A stretch of DNA of 64,000 bases, from the NCBI RefSeq assembly GCF_021213805.1, contig NZ_JAJQJI010000007.1:186001-250000 (forward strand), written 5' to 3'. The DNA comes from Mycobacterium sp. MYCO198283 (lineage in GTDB: Bacteria > Actinomycetota > Actinomycetes > Mycobacteriales > Mycobacteriaceae). This document shows, piece after piece, positions 59,738 to 64,000 of the stretch. The position numbers and the translations under genes are program-made. A model generated the notes under the pieces. The model saw nothing but the letters and a program-made list of their open reading frames with translations, was not told the DNA's origin and ran no database searches. The first letter of the stretch is position 1. Every line of letters starts with the position of its first letter.

Positions 59738-60205
59738 TCAGCCGAGCAGGTCCTCGAGGCGCTCGTAGCTCTCGCGCATGCCGTGTTCTGCGCCCGAGGA
59801 CACCAGGCCGTCGAGCGCTTCGACCGTCGGGCACACGGACCGGCCGTGGAGCCGGCAGCGGCCGTCGAGGTCGGCGAACCGGAGGAACTCGATGTTGACC
59901 GCGTCGGGCACGCCTTCGTACTCGAAGGTCTGGATGATCAGCTGATTCTCGCGGACGCGGTGGAACACCCCGTTGAAGACGAACTCGCCGTCGGGATCGC
60001 GGCGGTGGGTGTAGCGGTAGCCGCCGCCGGTGCGGAAGTCCCACCGCTCGATGTCCATGTCGAGGCCGCGCGGGCCGAGCCATTGCCGCACCAGGTCGGG
60101 TTCGGCGTGGGCGCGGAACACCGCGTGCGCCGGGGCGTCGAAGTCGCGGGTGTACTCCATGGCCAGCGTGTCCACCGGCACCCGCAGTTGCAGGCCGTTC
60201 GTCAT
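59738..60205 (-). CDS. SRPBCC (AHSA1-like) domain protein
   Basis: 155 aa. START/Bet v1-like ligand-binding fold: the MEYTRDFDAPAHAVFRAHAEPDLVRQWLGPRG opening and GGGYRYTHRRDPDGEFVFNGVF are typical of the activator-of-Hsp90-homology group in bacteria. Ligand unknown. ATG at 60205 overlaps the ArsR stop (ATGA). ArsR plus SRPBCC pairs are common and suggest one-component control of a lipid- or xenobiotic-binding protein. Confidence 0.88.
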   Translation of the reverse strand: MTNGLQLRVPVDTLAMEYTRDFDAPAHAVFRAHAEPDLVRQWLGPRGLDMDIERWDFRTGGGYRYTHRRDPDGEFVFNGVFHRVRENQLIIQTFEYEGVPDAVNIEFLRFADLDGRCRLHGRSVCPTVEALDGLVSSGAEHGMRESYERLEDLLG

Positions 60206-60573
60206 GATTCCTCCTCGTTTCCCATCTCCGCCAGCAGGGCGTCGAGCCGGCGGTAGCTGCGTTCGGCGGCCAGTCGGTAGCCGTCGATCCAGGCGGTGAG
60301 GCGCTCGAGCGCGGCGGCGTCGAGATGCACCGGCCGCCGCTGCGCCTCCCGGGTGCGGGTGACCAGCCCCGCCGTCTCCAGCACCGCGATGTGCTTGGAC
60401 ACCGCCTGCTTGGTGATCGCGAACGGCGCGGCCAGCTCGTTGACGGTGGCCGGGCCCCGCGACAGCCGGGCGACGATCGCGCGGCGCACCGGGTCGGCCA
60501 GCGCCAGGAAGGCCCGGTCGAGCTCGGCATCCGCCGCCTCCGCACCACCCAAAACAACCCCTGGTTTGATCAA
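60202..60573 (-). CDS. ArsR/SmtB-family transcriptional regulator
   Basis: 123 aa. Winged helix-turn-helix: ALADPVRRAIVARLSRGPATVNELA, then ITKQAVSKHIAVLETAGLVTRTREAQRR. No Cys ligands, so not a metal sensor. TTG at 60573 is the annotated start, with AAGGG directly before it. A TTG at residue 8 is an alternative. The start lies in an operator-like palindrome, consistent with autoregulation of itself and the SRPBCC gene. Confidence 0.88.
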   Translation of the reverse strand: MIKPGVVLGGAEAADAELDRAFLALADPVRRAIVARLSRGPATVNELAAPFAITKQAVSKHIAVLETAGLVTRTREAQRRPVHLDAAALERLTAWIDGYRLAAERSYRRLDALLAEMGNEEES

Positions 60574-60589
60574 CCCTTAAGTTGATTAA
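60566..60589. promoter_or_regulatory. Operator-like palindrome at the ArsR start
   Basis: TTGATCAAC, 6 nt, GTTGATTAA: a 9-bp inverted repeat with one mismatch, AT-rich in GC-rich surroundings. It covers the predicted transcription start and start codon of the ArsR gene, ideal for repressor blocking. Confidence 0.75.
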
Positions 60590-60590
60590 C

Positions 60591-60596
60591 ACGGTA
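60591..60596 (-). promoter_or_regulatory. -10 box of the ArsR-SRPBCC operon
   Basis: TACCGT immediately upstream of the palindrome. The leader would be about 11 nt. Confidence 0.5.
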
Positions 60597-60624
60597 GAGC
60601 ATGGTGTGCGCCCGGTCAACGGGG

Positions 60625-61968
60625 TCAGCGGCGACGTCGGACGATGGCGCGCAGCCGTTCCAGCCGCGCGCCGATGTCGCGTTCGGCGCCGTGCGTGGTG
60701 GGCCGGTAGTAGTCGACGCCCACCAGCTCGTCGGGCGGGTACTGCTGGGCGACCACGCCGTCGGGATCGTCGTGGGCGTAGCGGTAGCCGATGCCGCTGC
60801 CCAGCCGCGCCGACCCCGCGTAGTGGCCGTCACGCAGGTGCGGCGGCACCAGGCCCGCCTTGCCGGCGTTGATGTCGGCCATCGCCGCGCCGAGCGCGGT
60901 GGTCACGGCGTTGGACTTCGGGGCGGTCGCGAGGTGCACGGTGGCATGCGCCAGCGTCAGCTGCGCCTCGGGCATGCCGATCAGCTGCACGGTCTGCGCG
61001 GCGGCGACGGCGGTCGGCAGCGCCGTCGGATCGGCCATGCCGATGTCCTCGCTGGCGAGGATCATCAGCCGGCGCGCGACGAACCGCGGATCCTCGCCGG
61101 CGGTCAGCATCCGCGCCAGGTAGTGCAGCGCGGCGTCCACGTCGCTGCCACGCACCGATTTGATGAACGCGCTGATGACGTCGTAGTGCTGGTCGCCGTC
61201 GCGGTCGTAGCGCACCGCCGCCCGGTCCAGCGACTGCTCGACGGTCTCGACGCTCACCTGCTCCCCCGCCGCCAGCGCGGTCTCGGCCGCCGCCTCCAGC
61301 GCGGTGAGCGCGCGGCGGGCGTCGCCGGCGGCCAGCGTGACCAGCAGTTCGACGGCTTCCGGCGCCACCGTGACCGCGCCGCCGAGGCCGCGGGGGTCGT
61401 CGATCGCGCGCGTCACGACGGCGCGCACCGCATCGGCGGTGAGCGGCTGCAGCTGCAGGATCAGCGACCGGCTCAGCAGCGGCGCGACGACGGAGAACGA
61501 CGGGTTCTCGGTGGTCGCCGCCACCAGCAGCACGATCCGGTTCTCGACGGCGGCGAGCAGTGCGTCCTGCTGGGTCTTGGAGAACCGGTGCACCTCGTCG
61601 ATGAACAGCACCGTCTGCCGCCCGTGCCGGAAGAGGGCCTCGCGCGCCTTCTCCAACACGGCGCGCACCTCTTTGACGCCGGCGCTCAGGGCCGACAGCG
61701 CCTCGAAGCGCCGCCCGGTGGCCTGCGAGATCAGCGACGCGAGCGTGGTCTTCCCGGTGCCCGGCGGCCCGTAGAGGACGACCGACGCGGCGCCGGTGCC
61801 CTCGACGAGGCGGCGCAGCGGCGAATTCGGCTTGAGCAGGTGGTCCTGGCCCACCACCTCGTCGAGCGACGCGGGCCGCATCCGCACGGCCAGCGGCGCG
61901 TCGGGCGGGACGGCGCGGCGGTCGGCGGGAGGCGGCTCGGCGGGCTCGTCGAACAGGCCCTCGGACAT
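60625..61968 (-). CDS. rarA: Replication-associated recombination protein RarA (MgsA), AAA ATPase
   Basis: 447 aa. Walker [10 protein letters not shown] near residue 60, Walker [11 protein letters not shown], sensor [11 protein letters not shown]-terminal tetramerisation part with [20 protein letters not shown]-terminal SEGLFDEP resembles the SSB-tail or clamp-binding region. Acts at stalled forks. ATG 61968; TAAGCC seven nt upstream is a weak -10. Ends 29 nt before the ArsR promoter. Confidence 0.95.
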   Translation of the reverse strand: MSEGLFDEPAEPPPADRRAVPPDAPLAVRMRPASLDEVVGQDHLLKPNSPLRRLVEGTGAASVVLYGPPGTGKTTLASLISQATGRRFEALSALSAGVKEVRAVLEKAREALFRHGRQTVLFIDEVHRFSKTQQDALLAAVENRIVLLVAATTENPSFSVVAPLLSRSLILQLQPLTADAVRAVVTRAIDDPRGLGGAVTVAPEAVELLVTLAAGDARRALTALEAAAETALAAGEQVSVETVEQSLDRAAVRYDRDGDQHYDVISAFIKSVRGSDVDAALHYLARMLTAGEDPRFVARRLMILASEDIGMADPTALPTAVAAAQTVQLIGMPEAQLTLAHATVHLATAPKSNAVTTALGAAMADINAGKAGLVPPHLRDGHYAGSARLGSGIGYRYAHDDPDGVVAQQYPPDELVGVDYYRPTTHGAERDIGARLERLRAIVRRRR

Positions 61969-61985
61969 GGTATGAGGCTTACCAC

Positions 61986-62825
61986 TCAGGCCGGTGCGGT
62001 GACGAAGTCGATCAGCTCTTCGACCCGCCCGATGAGCGCCGGTTCGAGGTCGTTCCAGTCGCGCACCCGCGCGCGGATGCGCTGCCAGGCGGCGGCGGTG
62101 TCGGCCTGGGTGCGGTGCGGCCAGCCCAGCGCCCGGCAGATCCCGGTCTTCCAGTCGGTGCCGCGCGGCACCGTCGGCCACGTGGCGATGCCGAGCCGGG
62201 CGGGCTTCACGGCCTGCCAGATGTCGATGAACGGGTGGCCGACCACCAGCGCGTGCGCGCCGTGCGGGCCGCGCTCGACCTCCCTGGCGATACGCGACTC
62301 CTTCGAGCCGGCCACCAGGTGGTCGACGAGCACCCCGAGCCGGCGTCCCGGTCCGGGCCGGAACTCGGCGACGATGCCGGGCAGGTCGTCGACGCCGCCG
62401 AGGTACTCCACGACGACGCCCTCGATGCGCAGGTCGTCACCCCAGACCTGCTCGACGAGCTCGGCGTCGTGGCGGCCTTCGACGTAGATGCGGCCGGCGC
62501 GCGCGGTCCGGGCCCGCGCCGTGGGGACGGCCACCGAGCCCGACGCGGTGCGCGCTGGGGCGGCCGGGGTGGCGCGGCGCGGCGCGGCGAGGATCACCGG
62601 GCGACCGTCGACCAGGAAGCCCGGGCCGAGCGGGAACGCCCGCACCGTGCCGTGGCGGTCCTCCAGCTCGACGCGGCGCTGCTCCACCCGCACCACCGCG
62701 CCGACGAAGCCGGAGGTCGCGTCCTCGACGACCAGGCCGGTGTCGGCGGCCCGCTCGGTCGACCGCGGCCGGCGCGCCGCGTGCGGGTTCGAGGCGAGGA
62801 TGTCGGAGCCATAGCGATCAGCCAC
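61986..62825 (-). CDS. DUF3097 domain-containing protein
   Basis: 279 aa. Full-length match in feature to DUF3097: N-terminus [10 protein letters not shown], and core [32 protein letters not shown], then [15 protein letters not shown]. The spacing of the Glu in VEGRHD and the Asp in VLVDH is reminiscent of TOPRIM folds (inference). The GTG at 62825 is six nt after TACGAT (leaderless). Upstream of rarA on the same strand. Confidence 0.85.
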   Translation of the reverse strand: MADRYGSDILASNPHAARRPRSTERAADTGLVVEDATSGFVGAVVRVEQRRVELEDRHGTVRAFPLGPGFLVDGRPVILAAPRRATPAAPARTASGSVAVPTARARTARAGRIYVEGRHDAELVEQVWGDDLRIEGVVVEYLGGVDDLPGIVAEFRPGPGRRLGVLVDHLVAGSKESRIAREVERGPHGAHALVVGHPFIDIWQAVKPARLGIATWPTVPRGTDWKTGICRALGWPHRTQADTAAAWQRIRARVRDWNDLEPALIGRVEELIDFVTAPA

Positions 62826-62831
62826 CGGGCG

Positions 62832-62837
62832 ATCGTA
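62832..62837 (-). promoter_or_regulatory. -10 box of the DUF3097 gene (leaderless)
   Basis: TACGAT six nucleotides before the GTG at 62825. Confidence 0.6.
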
Positions 62838-62874
62838 GGGAGCCGGCCCGCCGACGGGCGGGTGGCGCGCCGGA

Positions 62875-63966
62875 TCAGACCTCGCCGGGTGGCTCCGCCT
62901 CGCCGGCGGCGACCGCGCGTTTGGCCGGGTCGGTGGTCACCTCGTCGATCACGGTGTGGATGAAGCGCATCTTCTCCAGCACCGGCGGCGGCAGCACGAA
63001 CGGATAGAGGTCGTCGCGGCCCATCGAGCGGTTCACCATGTTGAGCGCCCACGCCAGCGGCAGCCACATGTCGATGATCGTGTCGAATCCGCTGGGGCCC
63101 AGCACCCGTCGCTCGAAGGTGGCGCCGGCCGGGGCCATGCCGAAGGCGGCGGCGGTGTCCAGGGTGTCGCGGATGTGCAGGTAGTGGGCGAACGTCTCGG
63201 CCCAGTCCTCGGCGGCGTGCATCGTGGCGTAGGACGACACGTAGTGGTCCTCCCAGCCGGCGGGCGCACCCTCGCTGTAGTGGCGGTCGAGCGCGTCCTG
63301 GTAGCTGGCGTTGGGGTCGCCGAAGAGCTCCTTGAAGCGCGGCAGGTAGTGCTCGTCGGCGCCGATCAGCCGGAAGTAGTAGTAGTGGCCGATCTCGTGG
63401 CGGAAATGGCCGAGCAGCGTGCGGTACGGCTCGGCCATCGAGATCCGCAGCTGTTCGCGGTGCACGTCGTCGCTCTCGGCGAGGTCGAGGGTGATGACGC
63501 CGTTCTCGTGCCCGGTGAACACCTTCTGGTGGCGGCTCGACAGCAGGTCGAACGCCAGGCCGAGCTCCGGATCCACGTCGCGGCCGACGATCGGCAGGTT
63601 GAGGTCGTGCAGTTCGGCGATCAGCCGGCGCTTGGCGCCCTCGGCGACCGCGAACGCCGCGAGCGCCTCCGGGTCGTCGTCGCTGGGGCGCGTGCGGGTC
63701 AGCCGGCACGCCTCGCAGAGCGTGCCGCCGGAATCCTCGCCCGGTGTGATCTCGACGAGCCAATTGCACTGCGCCAGATGCAGGTTCGCGCACAATCGGT
63801 AGCGGCTGGCGTCGACGGCGCCGCTGTGGCTGCTGTCCTCGCCCTCGGCGATCACCAGCATCGCCTTGTCGCGCAGCGAGAAGCCGACGGGGCTGCCGCA
63901 CTGCAGGCTGATCGAGTTCTCGAAGGCCAGGTGCTGGCCGCAGACAGGACAGGTGAAGTCACGCAT
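62875..63966 (-). CDS. Zinc-ribbon and zincin-like metallopeptidase-domain protein
   Basis: 363 aa. The N-terminal zinc ribbon has CPVCGQ (residues 6-11) and a second Cys group (CANLHLAQC, CEACRL). The central zincin motif HFRHEIGHYYYF gives HExxH, with a downstream AEDWAETFAHYLHIRD that can supply the third ligand. No signal peptide. Usually annotated as putative zinc-binding metallopeptidase. Substrate unknown. Separate from the DUF3097 gene by 49 nt with its own -10. Confidence 0.88.
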   Translation of the reverse strand: MRDFTCPVCGQHLAFENSISLQCGSPVGFSLRDKAMLVIAEGEDSSHSGAVDASRYRLCANLHLAQCNWLVEITPGEDSGGTLCEACRLTRTRPSDDDPEALAAFAVAEGAKRRLIAELHDLNLPIVGRDVDPELGLAFDLLSSRHQKVFTGHENGVITLDLAESDDVHREQLRISMAEPYRTLLGHFRHEIGHYYYFRLIGADEHYLPRFKELFGDPNASYQDALDRHYSEGAPAGWEDHYVSSYATMHAAEDWAETFAHYLHIRDTLDTAAAFGMAPAGATFERRVLGPSGFDTIIDMWLPLAWALNMVNRSMGRDDLYPFVLPPPVLEKMRFIHTVIDEVTTDPAKRAVAAGEAEPPGEV

Positions 63967-64000
63967 CCGGAAGGTCCCCTTCGTAGGGCGTCACGTCCAC

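Overview
The window is a high-GC actinobacterial chromosome segment. Gene content, order and protein motifs point to a Mycobacterium/Mycolicibacterium, most likely a fast-growing species (inference). Genes are densely packed, with many ATGA/GTGA stop-start overlaps and many GTG starts. A recurrent TANNNT -10 hexamer sits only 6-8 nt before start codons, the hallmark of leaderless mycobacterial mRNAs. No rRNA, tRNA, CRISPR array, IS element or prophage was recognised.

Layout. (1) 1-9.5 kb, central carbon: the 3' end of zwf, opcA and pgl (pentose phosphate entry), then on the minus strand a two-gene unit resembling a type VII secretion substrate pair, ppc, secG, and the glycolytic operon gap-pgk-tpiA. 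(2) 9.8-18.8 kb: an orphan HicB-like protein, the coupled operon uvrC-rapZ-cuvA-whiA, a GNAT acetyltransferase, and the riboflavin genes ribC and ribBA-ribH plus a PH-domain membrane protein. (3) 18.9-30.9 kb: lprG-P55 lipid export genes coupled to a saccharopine-dehydrogenase-like reductase, then ribD, rpe, rsmB-fmt and priA on the minus strand, and a lipase and a Baeyer-Villiger monooxygenase on the plus strand. (4) 30.9-44.4 kb: metK, coaBC, rpoZ, gmk, mihF, a small secreted protein, and the pyrimidine operon pyrR-pyrB-pyrC-(membrane protein)-carA-carB-pyrF. The pyr operon is headed by a PyrR-binding leader hairpin that overlaps the pyrR ribosome-binding site. (5) 44.5-47.1 kb: plus-strand accessory genes (serine hydrolase, DUF2795 protein, GT9-like glycosyltransferase). 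(6) 47.1-56.5 kb: nusB-efp-pepQ and the shikimate cluster (aroQ, aroB, aroK, aroF, a short prepilin peptidase, aroE), then mltG and ruvX. (7) 56.5-64 kb: alaS, a YjbQ-family protein, an ArsR regulator coupled to an SRPBCC protein behind a clear operator palindrome, rarA, a DUF3097 protein and a zincin-like metalloprotein.

Compared with M. tuberculosis H37Rv (from memory), the block Rv1447c-Rv1379 is joined here to the block Rv2533c-Rv2559c through the accessory genes at 44.5-47.1 kb. Several H37Rv genes are absent and several genes here have no counterpart there (ppc, the T7SS-like pair, the HicB-like protein, the extra reductase behind P55).

The features most worth follow-up are the T7SS-like pair at 1.8-3.2 kb, the LprG/P55/reductase operon, three families of short non-coding repeats (one copy in frame inside rsmB), the systematic leaderless architecture, and the ArsR operator.
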